Origin: Endocalyx cinctus
Lineage: Eukaryota; Ascomycota; Sordariomycetes; Amphisphaeriales; Apiosporaceae
Direction: 5' to 3'
Assembly (NCBI GenBank): GCA_001600455.1
Contig: BCKC01000003.1
Coordinates: forward strand, 4,324,754-4,388,753
Length of the DNA stretch: 64,000 bases
In this document: piece by piece, positions 10,449-21,329 of the stretch
Position numbering within the stretch: the stretch's first letter is position 1
Layout of the letters: every line of letters starts with the position of its first letter
Notes under the pieces: model-generated
What the model was told of the DNA's origin: nothing
The model's input: only the letters and a program-made list of their open reading frames with translations
The model's database searches: none
Made by a program: the position numbers and the translations under genes

Positions 10449-13400
10449 ATGGATGTTGCCAGTTCACCAAACGGTCATAGCGGTGGCATGAAAGCTGCGG
10501 CAAAACTTCTACCTAAAAAATTGGAATTAGCGGCGAAACGAAAATGGAAAAAGCAAGCCTCGAGAGAAAGCTTTGGATCTACGGCTAGTAGCGAGGATTA
10601 TTCCCGTGGAAGAAGCCCACATAGTCGCCATCGATCAACCACTACCACTACAGAACAGTCTGAACATTCTACTGAGTATGAAGAAACGCAGTGCACGTCG
10701 ACTGACGAGCATGATGATCATGATAATGTCTCGTATAATGAAGAAGGGTAAGTTTCTTTCGGGGTTTCTTAGCTGTCTGATTCCGACTTCCTTTATTTTT
10801 ATTTGTGTCCATCTATATCTACCTAGGTATATCTATATCTATATCTATATCTATATGGTTCATCTCACCTAACCCCCTCTAAACACTATTTATATATGTA
10901 AACCCTTATAACACTTTAACATTTATTACTTTTGGTACCGAGGGAAATTCTTGGTAATAAAAAGATTATCATTTACATACACTGTCTCTCTCTCTCCACC
11001 TCTCCTACCATCTCCATCCCCTTTCCACATAACCCACCATTTATTATTGGGAATATGCGGGTTCGCAGTGCGAACTTCGCACTATTCATGTTCGGTTCCA
11101 TATGTATACATCCTAGCTGAAAGGGAAATGCGCCCTGGCTAAAGATAACTGTCTGTGGTAGCCAGAGGAAAGCTAACCCATCTACTGCCCGTACTACCTT
11201 TTACCTAAGCACACATCTGGACATCTAGTTTTCAACTAGTTTTTCCGTTTATATATCTATGATCCATGATATGTTTGGTCATTGGTTGCGTGTTACACCA
11301 AATTACTATTGAGCTGAGTGAGCTTAACAAATATAGATCCTTGGTTTTGAATTCTGAGTTCTGGGTTCTGGGTTCTGGGTTCTTGGTTCTTTTAGGCTTC
11401 CTTGTTTCTCTTGTTTCTCTTTCATACCCACCCCTCAATTCCTTCCAAGCCGAGCCTCCGCCACAGACCTTATCCTAATATATCCTAATATATCCTACTC
11501 TTACCTGACTTACTACTAGCTAGTAGCTTATATTACGTCTGTCTCCTATTATCATTTGCACTGTCGTCGTCATCGCCATTCGTTACCTTCTATTACATCC
11601 TCTATTTTTCTTTTCTTTCTTTTTCTTTTCCTTTTTTCTTAATTGTGAGAAATATTATTTAAATTTAACCTGGTTCATTTTCAATTTTAATATTTCTCTT
11701 ATTATTACCTTTTCATGGACTACTACGAAGTAAGAATATTATCACACATCCTAATACAAAAATAAATTACTAGGTCAGACGAGTCCCTGCATCGACCCAC
11801 CGTTCCGTCCACACATCCTTCACAGATTGGACATTTAACTACATCCTCGCCCATCATTCAGGCCGACCATCTCCAAGAGACGCAGCAGCTGGACCAAGAA
11901 ACTCTGAGCAGTCTTTCAAGGTCTTTGACCTATTCTTCATCTTCCCTTCCTTCCAGGGAAACTGGCGATACCACTCCTCGACTGTCCCCGAATAACCTGG
12001 GACTCCCTGGTAGCAGCTCATCCTCTCAACGATCTAAGTCACCTGTTGGTAGAATAAGGGACGCTTTGCGGCCGAAAAAGGGTACCGGTGATACGCCGAG
12101 TAGTCGAACCGATACACTAGACCACGAACCGAATTCGACTTTGACCCAGTCTTCGATTGCGTCGACATCCCAACCAGAATCAACTTTGACATCTCAGTCA
12201 GACCCTGATGATGCTAAGGTAACAGCTCCTGAACGACCACGCCGACGTAAGATTCCGGCACCTATCGAGACCAAACCCCGACCGCAAACACCTCCGCAAC
12301 CGGATCCTTCAGCTCCTATTATTGTCAATACTCCACCAACACCGACGGAATCCCTGAAATCCAGAGATAGGAGTTCGTCGGCGAGCCTAAGCTCCAATCC
12401 TAATGTGGTTGTGTCGCCTTCGGGTAATATGATATCGCATCGTAGAGTGCGATCAGGATCTGGAACAAGTATTGGACCGAGCAAATTATCTAGCTGGTCA
12501 GTCCCGCCGTTGACACCCACCCCTGAAAACGCGGTACCTACCACTCCGGGAGCTGGTTTCTTCTCGAGCGTACTATCTGCTGCACAGAACGCTGCCACCA
12601 CGTTGAGTACGACTATTACGAATACTAGCGCGAGCCCCGCGTCAAACAAAAGCAAAACAAATTTACCTCGAGAGATAAATTCGGAAGAGGATAGAAGAGT
12701 TGAAGTTGAACCATCAACGGAGAAACAAAAAAACGTCAGTATGGGCGAAAAGGAACCAGCCGTGAAGACTCTTGGCACAGGAGAGCTGAGTCTAAGTCAG
12801 CTAGGGTTCCATGAATCCGGAAGTGCTCTGCCCACACCAACCAATTTTAAAGGTTTCGATACTAGCACTGACACACGTTCACGATCTGAATCGGCTCCCG
12901 CCGATGCGGCAAATGCTGCCGATGATGGCTTATCGGATACGATGGTCGATCCGGCCGGAGTATCACCTCCGGCGAGTGATTACGATGGAAAATCAGGCAT
13001 CCACCGTACTGCCAGCATTCGAAGTGCGATATCGCGAAGAAGAAAACGCGGCAGTACCGGTGGAACTACCGCTACAGGAACAGGAACTACGATTGGTGCT
13101 GCCATTGCATCTGCTAATGCCTCCGTTGCTCACCCCTCCGCTGCCGGCAGCGTTCCGAAGCTCACAGGGTTTGCTGTAGCAAGTAAAAAACGCAACCGTG
13201 ATTTCCATGCTCTATTCAAGAGTGTTCCGGATGACGACTACCTCATCGAAGATTACAGCTGCGCTCTTCAAAGAGAAATTCTTGCCCACGGCAGGCTCTA
13301 CGTTTCCGAAGGTCACTTATGCTTTAGTAGCAACATCCTTGGATGGGTGACGACCTTAGTCATGAGTTTCGACGAGATAGTATCCGTTGAGAAACGAAGC

Positions 13401-15059
13401 ACGGCTTTGCTTTTCAAGAATGGTCTCATGATCAGCACGTTGCACGCCAAACACGTGTTCGCCAGTTTTGCAAGCCGCGACTCTACATACGATCTGATTG
13501 TAAATATATGGAAACTAGGTCATCCGTCTCTCCGCAGTTCTTTGAACGGAGTTTCGTTAGATGGGATGGGAGGTGATAAAACCGAGAAAGTTGATGACGC
13601 TGATGCCGACGCTGAAGTCGATGTCGCCCTTGGCAGTGCGTCAGTTTCAGCATCGGAAATCGAAGAGAGCGACGATGGTGACGACGTCTATGACGAGGAT
13701 CAAGACGACGATGACATTATCGAAGCGACACAACCAGCAGATATAACTCAAGCCGACAATGAAGGAGAGAAGACGGTGTCCCGCAAAGTTTCTGGCGCGG
13801 TAGTGGCTAACGGAGCTGCCGAGAAATCTGACTCGGGAGCTCCCTCGTCCGGTGCGGCGGATTTCCCTGGCCCGGCGACTCACGCAGCAACAGACTGCGG
13901 CGACGCCGACACGCATTACGATATAGTGTGTGGAGATGATGTTATACCTGCACCTCTCGGAAAAGTCTATAACTTGATATTTGGGCCTGCGTCTGCTGCT
14001 TTCATGGGCAAGTGGTTAACCCAAGATCAGAAGTGTACAGACCTTCAAATGGAGGACAAGCAAGGATTAACACAAGACAACAAATCTCGTAATTTTACAT
14101 ATATCAAGCCTTTATATGCTGCAGTAGGTCCGAAACAGACTAAATGTATCGTCACCGAGACCATCGAGAATATCGACTTGGAAAAGAGCGTCAATGTCAT
14201 TATTACAACTCAGAACCCCGACGTACCAAGCGGCAACATATTCTGTGTCAAGACCAAATACTGCCTATCCTGGGCTGAAAATAATTCTACCCGCGTCTTC
14301 ATCAATTGCACTATTGAGTGGAGCGGCAAAAGTTGGTTGAAGGGGCCCATTGAGAAGGGAGCTAGAGATGGCCAAGGGCAATACTGCAAGGATCTATTCG
14401 CCAGCCTCAAAACCGCCGTCTCGTCGCGGCCTAGGACATCGACTCTTAACGGCACGATGAAAGGCAAGAAGAAGAAGGGCAAGGGCAAAGCGAACCACGC
14501 GGTCAAGGAGCCTTCGAAAGGTACACCAGAATCATTGGCATCCAAACCTCAAGATTGGGGCATTCTAGAGCCTCTTCACGGCATCTTAGGCCCTCTATTT
14601 GACATTTTGAAGCCTGTTCTAACCGGCAACGTTGTATATGGCCTTCTCGTCGGACTGTTGGTAGCCACATGGTTCGGGTTTGGTTTTAACGGTGGTCAAG
14701 TCAGGAGTAGAGGATACGGGCGAGACATGGGCTTCATCGGCTATCCAGAGCGCGCCGTCGCATACGAAGAAATTTGGCGACGAGAAGAGAGTGAATTATG
14801 GGATTGGTTGGAAGAAAGAGTTGGCCTTCAGCGCATGAACGAAGGTGCTCCCTCCATACGTCGAAGAGTAATAGAGCCGCGAAGTTTAGAAGAGAAGCTG
14901 CGCGAAGAACGGATGAACGAGCGAGAGATTGAAGAAGCAATATCGGTTACGGAGGAGAAATTGCAGGTGCTAAAATCAGTGATGGACCGCAAGAAATCAA
15001 TTCCTAAATCCGGAGGTCATGGAAGACCAACAACGAAGGTACCAGCAACGGAGCGGTAG
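10449..15059 (+). CDS. GRAM and VASt domain sterol-transfer protein (Lam/Ltc family), single-pass ER membrane protein
   Basis: Exon 1 (10449-10747) and exon 2 (11774-15059) join in phase to 1194 aa. The donor is GTAAGT and the acceptor TACTAG. Residues 1-560 are basic then Ser/Pro/Thr-rich and disordered. The GRAM domain lies at about 576-680 (DFHALFKSVPDDDYLIEDYS, GRLYVSEGHLCFSSNILGW). An acidic linker precedes the VASt/StART-like domain at about 814-980 (HYDIVCGDDVIPAPLGKVYN, FMGKWLTQDQKCTDLQME, YIKPLYAAVGPKQTKC). A transmembrane helix sits near 1052-1075 (VVYGLLVGLLVATWFGFGF), followed by a charged coiled-coil tail. Yeast Lam/Ltc proteins of this layout move sterol at ER-plasma membrane contact sites. 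The 1,026-nt intron is unusually long for this window, so exon 1 is less certain than the rest; without it the frame still opens from about 11774. Confidence 0.86.
10828..10857. repeat. TATCTA hexanucleotide tract
   Basis: About five tandem TATCTA units lie inside the long intron, just after an ACCTAGGTA word. Confidence 0.85.
11352..11391. repeat. GTTCTGGG octanucleotide tract
   Basis: About five imperfect tandem copies of an 8-mer (TTCTGAGT, TTCTGGGT, TTCTTGGT) lie inside the long intron. Confidence 0.85.
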
Positions 15060-15431
15060 TCTAAAGTTGGAAAGGATAAATAGAAGAGGGGAAGTCTGTA
15101 TTTGAAACAAAGGACGGTGAAGGGGAGTTTGGAAGGCTCAGGTAGACCTTGCAGTTACAGCCATTCGGTTATTTTTTTTTTCGTACATTTTACTACAAAT
15201 GAGGCTGTAAAGCCTTATAACACCAAGACGACGCACGTCACACTGTTTCTCATGTAGCTCATAGCTTGTACACTTAGATAGACATTATAATGTCATCCAA
15301 CAAGTAACCTATATAATACAGTGATCATTAGTGTGTTTTGTTAATATCATTTCAAGTTCGAGCTTGGCTGTTGAGAGACGTCAAATTATAGTGCTTCTAC
15401 GACAAGTCGGATAGATACACAAGTTTTCTAT
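15060..15431. other. Convergent 3' intergenic region
   Basis: This lies between the ends of the GRAM/VASt gene and the FAD monooxygenase gene. It contains a poly(T) run and no gene. Confidence 0.5.
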
Positions 15432-16703
15432 TCATATCTCAACTTCACCATAGTCGGTCCACTCTCGCCCACGCCAAAATTTTTGTCCACCTCTGAAAGA
15501 GTGCTCGATCTTCTCCTTTGCTCTCGCTTTCATCCTGACATGAAAGTCCGTAATACTAGTGTCTGTAATTCCTTCTTCGGCAATTGTCCGTACTAGGTCA
15601 ATTGCATTTTTAATGGCCGTATCGGCACCAGAGCCACCCATAGGGCTCATAGGGTGTGCGGCATCTCCGACAAGGACAATTTTGTTAGATCGCTCAGTCG
15701 ACGAAATCTCAATATCCGGTTTGCTCGACAGAACAGGAGTACAAGCGGACATGTCATAGGCAGCCGAATGAAGCAAAAGCTTCAAAGCAGGATGCCATGT
15801 CTCAGTTGCCCGTTCCAGAAATACTTTCCTCTCCTCCGCCGTTCTCGGCAACGCGTCCGAGTACTGGGAAGGGGCCGTGCAAACGACCCAGTACACGTAA
15901 TCCGAAAAATCAGGTAGTTTGCCCTCGGATACTTCCTTTACGCTTCGGGGCCATATCATCGGCTCGACGACGGTCTGCACGTTGTTTTCCGGGTCTAGGT
16001 ACATACACCAGCTGAGCAGATCCGGTAATAACTTTTCCTTTACTTCATCCGTTAACGGCGTCCGGCCCCACAGGACCCAACGCTCGAGATCGAGCAGCTT
16101 GCGGCCGGGTTGAAGCTGTTTACGCACGCGGCTTTTGATGCCGTCGGCGCCGACGAGCAGCCGTCCGAAGGCGGTAGAACCATCCGCGAAGTTCGCGCGG
16201 ACGTGGTCGTCGACGAGCTCGTACGATTCGAAGTCTTTTCCGTACTCGACCGCGTCGTCATCGTCTTCTTCTTCTTCTCCGATATCCCGCGCCGTCATCA
16301 GCGTCCGGAACCAAGTCCTATCCAGAGGAACCGACGGCGTACCTACTACGGGGATGGGCGCCGGGAAGGATAGCTCGGTGGCGTCGACGTACCGCGGGTG
16401 GAAAGGCGGGTTCGAAGGCGCGGTACTAGCCAAGAGGGTTTTGAGAGGCGCGGAAAGGACGTCGTCGAGCGCCGCGTAGGTCTCGGACGAGAACCGGAAC
16501 CGGTGCCCGCGGGTTCGGGTTCCTGGGCGATGACGCTCGAAGAGGCGGAAGGGGACGCCTCGGAGGCGGAGGCCTTGCGCTAGGGTTAGGCCGGTGACTC
16601 CGGAGCCGATTATTAGGATGGGGAGTTGTTGGGCTGTTGCTGTTATGTTTGGCTTCATGGCCGGAATTGAGTGGGGGTGAGGGTGTTCATGATGGTGAAA
16701 CAC
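15432..16703 (-). CDS. FAD-dependent monooxygenase (PHBH/salicylate hydroxylase-like fold)
   Basis: This is a single frame of 423 aa. The N-terminal dinucleotide-binding motif is LPILIIGSGVTGLTLAQGL (GxGxxG at residues 33-38), followed by an acidic/basic pair at the end of the second strand (FRLFERH). The DG motif is present at about 185 (LLVGADGIKSRVR). The second FAD motif is VLVGDAAHPMSPMGGSGAD at about 345. These three are the hallmarks of class A flavoprotein aromatic monooxygenases. The substrate is unknown. No polyketide, peptide or terpene synthase lies nearby, so a biosynthetic-cluster role is not supported. The first 15 residues are His/Pro-rich (MFHHHEHPHPH) and may be untranslated; an internal ATG at 16658 would give 408 aa beginning just before the FAD motif. 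Confidence 0.9.
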   Translation of the reverse strand: MFHHHEHPHPHSIPAMKPNITATAQQLPILIIGSGVTGLTLAQGLRLRGVPFRLFERHRPGTRTRGHRFRFSSETYAALDDVLSAPLKTLLASTAPSNPPFHPRYVDATELSFPAPIPVVGTPSVPLDRTWFRTLMTARDIGEEEEDDDDAVEYGKDFESYELVDDHVRANFADGSTAFGRLLVGADGIKSRVRKQLQPGRKLLDLERWVLWGRTPLTDEVKEKLLPDLLSWCMYLDPENNVQTVVEPMIWPRSVKEVSEGKLPDFSDYVYWVVCTAPSQYSDALPRTAEERKVFLERATETWHPALKLLLHSAAYDMSACTPVLSSKPDIEISSTERSNKIVLVGDAAHPMSPMGGSGADTAIKNAIDLVRTIAEEGITDTSITDFHVRMKARAKEKIEHSFRGGQKFWRGREWTDYGEVEI

Positions 16704-17262
16704 CGGTTTGTGGAAGGAGGATGATTGTAGATAGGATCTCAGGCTTGGGATAGGCTGACAGGATGACCCGGACTCGGCAGAGAGCAGTGGTTACGATTTA
16801 ATTCGCTTGCTCTAATGGTAGCCCCTGAGTACCTAACTGAAGTACTTGCTACAAGGATATGTGCTATTCTAAATGTTCAGCAGTAGTACTAAGGCAAGCA
16901 CTAACTAGGTACCTAACTTGAAGTCTTGAACCGCTAATCTACAGTAGTAAATTGACCTGAGCAGGTACCTAAACCATCCCTAACAGGCGCTGGTAGGGTG
17001 CTCTAGGCATCCCCACCCCTCCCTTTCAAAATTCAATTAAAAACCCTGTACAGAGTAGCACGACGCGTCTTGAAAGAAAAAAAAAACGCGGGGCGTTTCT
17101 CTACAATCCTTTTTTTTGTCAATTAATACATTAAGACAATCACATACTTCTTTCTTCCTCTCGATTCCCATATAAGTTTTTATGATAACGAAAAAGAATT
17201 TCGGCAAATGTTTCGCAAAGAATTAAAATTACAACTAGAGCATTATCGTAATTCTACACAAA
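16704..17262. other. Divergent intergenic region
   Basis: This contains the promoters of the FAD monooxygenase (-) and Nse1 (+). Three GTACCTAA-type words occur at about 16830-16975. No gene is supported. Confidence 0.5.
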
Positions 17263-18309
17263 ATGGATGATCATGAAGATGAGATCCACGGCCAGTACGG
17301 CGACGGAAACCGTGCATTCTTACAAGCTTTCCTGGCTAGAGGCACTCTTACGTTTAGGGAAGCACGGCCTATTCTAGCAGCTATATTCACAGCAGATGAG
17401 AATAAACAAACGGATCCAAATGAGGTGACGCAGCAGGATCTAGAGTCTTACGTATCAGCGGCGTCGGCGGCAATATCTGCGTTCGACCTCGAGATCCGCA
17501 GCACCATGCATCAGGTCCGAAAGGAGCGAGTTTACGCGCTCGTGAATACAACCTCAGATGCCCTGACTCAGCTGGCGACACTTCACTCAGCCGAGGAGAT
17601 CGCGTTCGTGAAACGTGTGCTCGACGCCATGTTTGAGAAGTACAACTCCCCGCGCATGGAGAGCATGTGTCTCGACGAGATGCAAGCCAACAAGCTGCGA
17701 GCGCCGCCCAGAGCAGCCGACGCGGCGGCAGATCAGACGATGAACGAGGACGGCGAAAACAACAACGAGACGCAACAAACGCAGGCGCTCAAAGGACTCA
17801 AGTCCAGCGAAGCGGAAGCGACGATGCGCAGCATGGTGGACGAGGGCTGGTTCGAGAGGAGCAAGGAAGGGTTCTACAGCCTCAGCCCGCGCGCCTTGCT
17901 CGAGCTGCGGACCTGGCTGGTGGAGTCGTACAACGACGCGGACGCGGAGCCGGGCGAGTGGCAGCGGATCAAGTTCTGCGAGGCCTGCCGGGAGATCGTC
18001 ACGGTCGGGCAGCGCTGCGAGGACAGGGACTGCCTCGCGCGCCTGCACGACATCTGCGAGGAGGTGTACTGGCGCACGAGGCGCGAGCGCAGGTGCCCGC
18101 GCTGCGAGAAGGCGTGGTCCGGGAGGCACTTCGTCGGCGAGAGGGCCATCACGGAGACGGAGGCGTTTCAGCGAGGGAGGAGACGAAGCGGGAGGACCGG
18201 TGGGCGTAGCAGTAATCTGGTAGAACAGATTATGGGACAGGAAGAAGATGATGAGGATGATGAGGATGGGGAGGAGGATGGTATCGCGGAAAGAGACGAT
18301 GAGATGTAG
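17263..18309 (+). CDS. nse1: Smc5/6 complex subunit Nse1, RING-like E3 component
   Basis: This is one intronless frame of 348 aa. The N-terminal half (about 15-235) is a helical, winged-helix-like region (RAFLQAFLARGTLTFREARP, EGWFERSKEGFYSLSPRALL) typical of Nse1. The C-terminal variant RING has the spacing C239-x2-C242, C252, C257, H262, C265, C278-x2-C281, a C4HC3 pattern. After the RING comes a basic then strongly acidic tail. Nse1 pairs with Nse3 and Nse4 in the Smc5/6 complex, which acts in DNA repair and chromosome segregation in the nucleus. All eight candidate zinc ligands are present. The coding sequence is noticeably GC-rich in its second half. Confidence 0.9.
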   Translation: MDDHEDEIHGQYGDGNRAFLQAFLARGTLTFREARPILAAIFTADENKQTDPNEVTQQDLESYVSAASAAISAFDLEIRSTMHQVRKERVYALVNTTSDALTQLATLHSAEEIAFVKRVLDAMFEKYNSPRMESMCLDEMQANKLRAPPRAADAAADQTMNEDGENNNETQQTQALKGLKSSEAEATMRSMVDEGWFERSKEGFYSLSPRALLELRTWLVESYNDADAEPGEWQRIKFCEACREIVTVGQRCEDRDCLARLHDICEEVYWRTRRERRCPRCEKAWSGRHFVGERAITETEAFQRGRRRSGRTGGRSSNLVEQIMGQEEDDEDDEDGEEDGIAERDDEM

Positions 18310-19032
18310 TAAATAAGTGGGATACCTATATGAAGAGAAAATAATAATGATAATTACGCAAAGTCACTATATCGACGGATGAATAAATGAACAAACTAAA
18401 AGATCAATTACCTACTTCCTTGCATCTAATAAGTTTGAAGTCCCCCCCCCCCCCCCCTTATCTCACGCTTAAAAGCAACAACCATCCACCTTACTTACAA
18501 AAGGGAAACCAAAAGTTGTTTTCGTAGGTATACGTATCATAAGATTCATAAAATCCTCGTCTAACAGGGCCAACAATAGTTACTACATACTGTATGAGAA
18601 ACAAAGCGATCCGAATTTTCAAATTCTTTGCCACTTTTAAGAATTATCTTGTTGTTCCTGTAACTTGGACATCGTAGCATGTGATAGGTAAAGAGAGACC
18701 CATTTATGATACAGCCATACTGGAGATCCATGAATCTAGACCTGCATGAATGTGGCGGTGCAATAGTGACGTACTAGCGGAAACCCTGAAATGTTACAGG
18801 CCTCCTACAACTGGTTGGTGACCACTTACAAACAAACTACTTGAAATATTGATTCAATCATTCGCTTCCTCGATCTTCTCTTTTACAACAATTAAGTCAA
18901 AGAGAAACCCTATATTCAGTATATATATATATAACTGCGCGGCGATACTTAAAAAGAAATAAATAATCTGCATATTACTCCAATTGCTGCTTGGTTTATA
19001 TTCAAGAACATACATACAAACCATCCTTCAAG
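18310..19032. other. Intergenic with 16-C homopolymer
   Basis: A run of 16 C lies at 18442-18457 shortly after the Nse1 stop. The rest is AT-rich with no supported gene; a TATATATATA stretch near 18920 precedes the next gene. Confidence 0.55.
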
Positions 19033-20283
19033 ATGATGGAATACTTTACTTACAAGAAAGTGAAGAAATATAGAGAGGAGAAGGCCGAGAAGGAGAGACA
19101 AAAGAAAGCAGAAGCTTCCCATACACCTACACCTACGGGCAAGCCGGAGGATCCCATTTCGCCCGTCATTATCTCGAAGCCTGAGATCGCATCAACACCC
19201 ACCGACGGCACGCCGATCCTCGACCGCGAAGATGAGAAATTCCTCGAAAGTTTGACTTCACCGGAAATGAGCCACGCAGGCGACGACGATGATGAAACAC
19301 CGCCCCCTTTACCTCCGCGCGTCAAGACTCCCGTCATCGACCTCAACAGCGATAGCTCCGACGCCGAGGACAAAGCCCCGAGCAAAGAGGACAAGGGCAA
19401 GGGTAAAGGCAAAGACAAGGTCCAGAAGCGGTTCACTTTCGTGACAAATATCTCTCGCAACATGTCGTTGCGACGCAACAAATCGACCTCCGCTAAGAAC
19501 ACCAAGAAGGGGCTTTCCGGCGAGCATTTGACGGTGCCAGAAGCCGAAGCCTCGAAGGAGGAGACGGACATGGCGCGGGTGTTGGAGGACCTCGATCTTT
19601 CGGCGAAGAACAACAAGGCATTCTCGCTCTCGCGCGAATCGGCCGAGATGGCGCAGAGGTTCACCCAGGTGCTCAAGGACCTGGTGAACGGGGTGCCTAC
19701 CGCCTACGGGGACCTGGTGGGCCTTATCGAGGACCGGGACGGCGTGATCGCGCGCAACTTCGAGAAGCTGCCCAACTCGCTCAAGAAGCTCGTGACTCAG
19801 CTTCCGGAGAAGCTGACGACGACGTTGGCGCCCGAAATCCTGGCCATCGCGGCCGAGGCGCAGGGTCTGTCGGCCGAGGAAGCGGCCAAGGGGGGAGCCG
19901 GAGCGGGGCTAAAAGGAGCGGCCAAGAGTTTCCTCACGCCCAAAAATCTGCAGGAGCTCGTGACGAAGCCGGGGGCGGTCGCGGGCCTGCTGAAGGGCAT
20001 CGTAAATGCGCTCAAGACCCGATGGCCCGCTTTCATTGGTACCAACGTGCTCTGGAGCGTCGCCGTCTTCTTGCTCCTGTCCATGCTCTGGTACTGCTAT
20101 AAGCGCGGGCGCGAGGAACGCCTGGAGCGGGAGGCGTCGGAGGCGGCGAACGCGGACCCCATCGATGGTAGCTCCCGCATCGAGGAGTTACCTGATGATC
20201 CGCAACTTCCGGCCCCTGCTACTGCTACTGCTACTGCCGATGGTACTGCTACGGCTTCGAGTAGCCATATCAAGGTTAAGTAG
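19033..20283 (+). CDS. Fungal single-pass membrane protein of unknown function
   Basis: This is a 416-aa frame starting at the double ATG 19033/19036 (context AAGATGATGG). I do not recognise a named domain. The N-terminus is highly charged (MEYFTYKKVKKYREEKAEK). Residues 30-190 are disordered, Ser/Pro-rich with a KGKGKGKDK stretch. Residues about 195-330 are helical and amphipathic (MARVLEDLDLSAKNNKAFSL, VLKDLVNGVPTAYGDLVGLI, GVIARNFEKLPNSLKKLVTQ). One transmembrane helix lies at about 335-357 (GTNVLWSVAVFLLLSMLWYC), immediately followed by KRGREER, so the short C-terminus is probably cytosolic. Such proteins are widespread and uncharacterised in Sordariomycetes. Confidence 0.75.
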   Translation: MMEYFTYKKVKKYREEKAEKERQKKAEASHTPTPTGKPEDPISPVIISKPEIASTPTDGTPILDREDEKFLESLTSPEMSHAGDDDDETPPPLPPRVKTPVIDLNSDSSDAEDKAPSKEDKGKGKGKDKVQKRFTFVTNISRNMSLRRNKSTSAKNTKKGLSGEHLTVPEAEASKEETDMARVLEDLDLSAKNNKAFSLSRESAEMAQRFTQVLKDLVNGVPTAYGDLVGLIEDRDGVIARNFEKLPNSLKKLVTQLPEKLTTTLAPEILAIAAEAQGLSAEEAAKGGAGAGLKGAAKSFLTPKNLQELVTKPGAVAGLLKGIVNALKTRWPAFIGTNVLWSVAVFLLLSMLWYCYKRGREERLEREASEAANADPIDGSSRIEELPDDPQLPAPATATATADGTATASSSHIKVK

Positions 20284-21329
20284 GCTAAGCAGGTAGCGTA
20301 ATACTCCAAAGCCAGTAGCAAAGGAAGAGGTTTATAGATATTGGATTTGAATTATACAAAATGATCAAAACTACAAGGGCTGGTCTGGTGGCGAAGAAAG
20401 AAAAGGAAGAGCAATAAATGAATTGGGGATCACGAGATATGAGATAATGAACTTGTTTTGAATACTTGGGATGATAATCGAACAGAAATAGGTAGGGGTT
20501 ATATACTTAAGTAATAGGGGTTAATTGACAGGGAGTGATAGTTCTATATTCATACCTAGCAGCCTGGATAGCTACCTAGCAGCCTAGGTAGTAATGTACG
20601 TACCTTTAGACATCTTGAAATAAACGAAACAGACTTGTTATCCAATATTGTCCTGCCTGAATATTTTCTATTATCCTAATAATCAGATACTAGTATTCCA
20701 AACGTGATAGAGAACATGATTATAGTTGCTCAATTAAGGCAAGCAATAAGTAAAATAGGGGACCATAGTGGCATAGACGGCATGACGGTATCCATAAATG
20801 TCGGCTTGTTGCCCTGTTGCCCTGTGCTCCGATGTTTACTAGGGAGGGGGCCCAACCATTCGGGAGTCAGTAATGTTTATTAAAGAGGGGCTCTACAACT
20901 GTTTACGTTAACTACAGCACCTACACAGGCAGACAGGTCTACTTGTACAAAGAGAGAGATATAACGGAGAGAATACTTGCATAGAATCTAACTACACCAC
21001 TAAAAGAAGAAATAAATAAAAATTAAAAAAAAAATTCACATACATGCACACACACAATTGTACCTGAAAAAATATATCTTCGCAAGTTAAAGATTTAAAT
21101 CATATAAGAAAAAGAAGAAGAAAAAAAAATAACGAGTGAAAAAGAATCGTCAAGAAGGAAATACAGAAAGAAAACTCTATCGAATTTTAATTTGATTTCA
21201 CGGGTTTAAATTATTCTTCTCATCCCCCCTTGATTAACCTGAACCTGGTCGCAATATCGAAGCTACCTATCTACCAGACTATTTTGTCCGCGCTTTTAAT
21301 TGATCGCCAGATCCTCCATTTTGAGGTTC
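20284..21329. other. Intergenic 1 kb upstream of stu1
   Basis: This includes an 18-bp near-palindromic element (20573-20590), several A-rich runs and no supported gene. The 3' half presumably carries the stu1 promoter. Confidence 0.5.
20573..20590. repeat. 18-bp element TACCTAGCAGCCTAGGTA, copy 1
   Basis: This differs at one central base from 55328-55345. A partial copy (ATACCTAGCAGCCTGG) lies directly upstream, so the element is locally duplicated here. Confidence 0.8.

Larger units (their letters stand above)
10748..11773 (+). other. Long first intron of the GRAM/VASt gene
   Basis: This 1,026-nt intron is inferred from a GTAAGT donor and a TAG acceptor that restore the frame. It contains a TATCTA hexamer tract (10828-10857) and a GTTCTGGG octamer tract (11352-11391). 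No coding exon is recognised inside it, but a skipped exon or an alternative promoter cannot be excluded. Confidence 0.6.

Noticed and set aside
15432..20283. Secondary-metabolite cluster around the FAD monooxygenase
   Set aside because: Neighbours are a sterol-transfer protein, Nse1 and a membrane protein; there is no synthase, transporter or cluster regulator.
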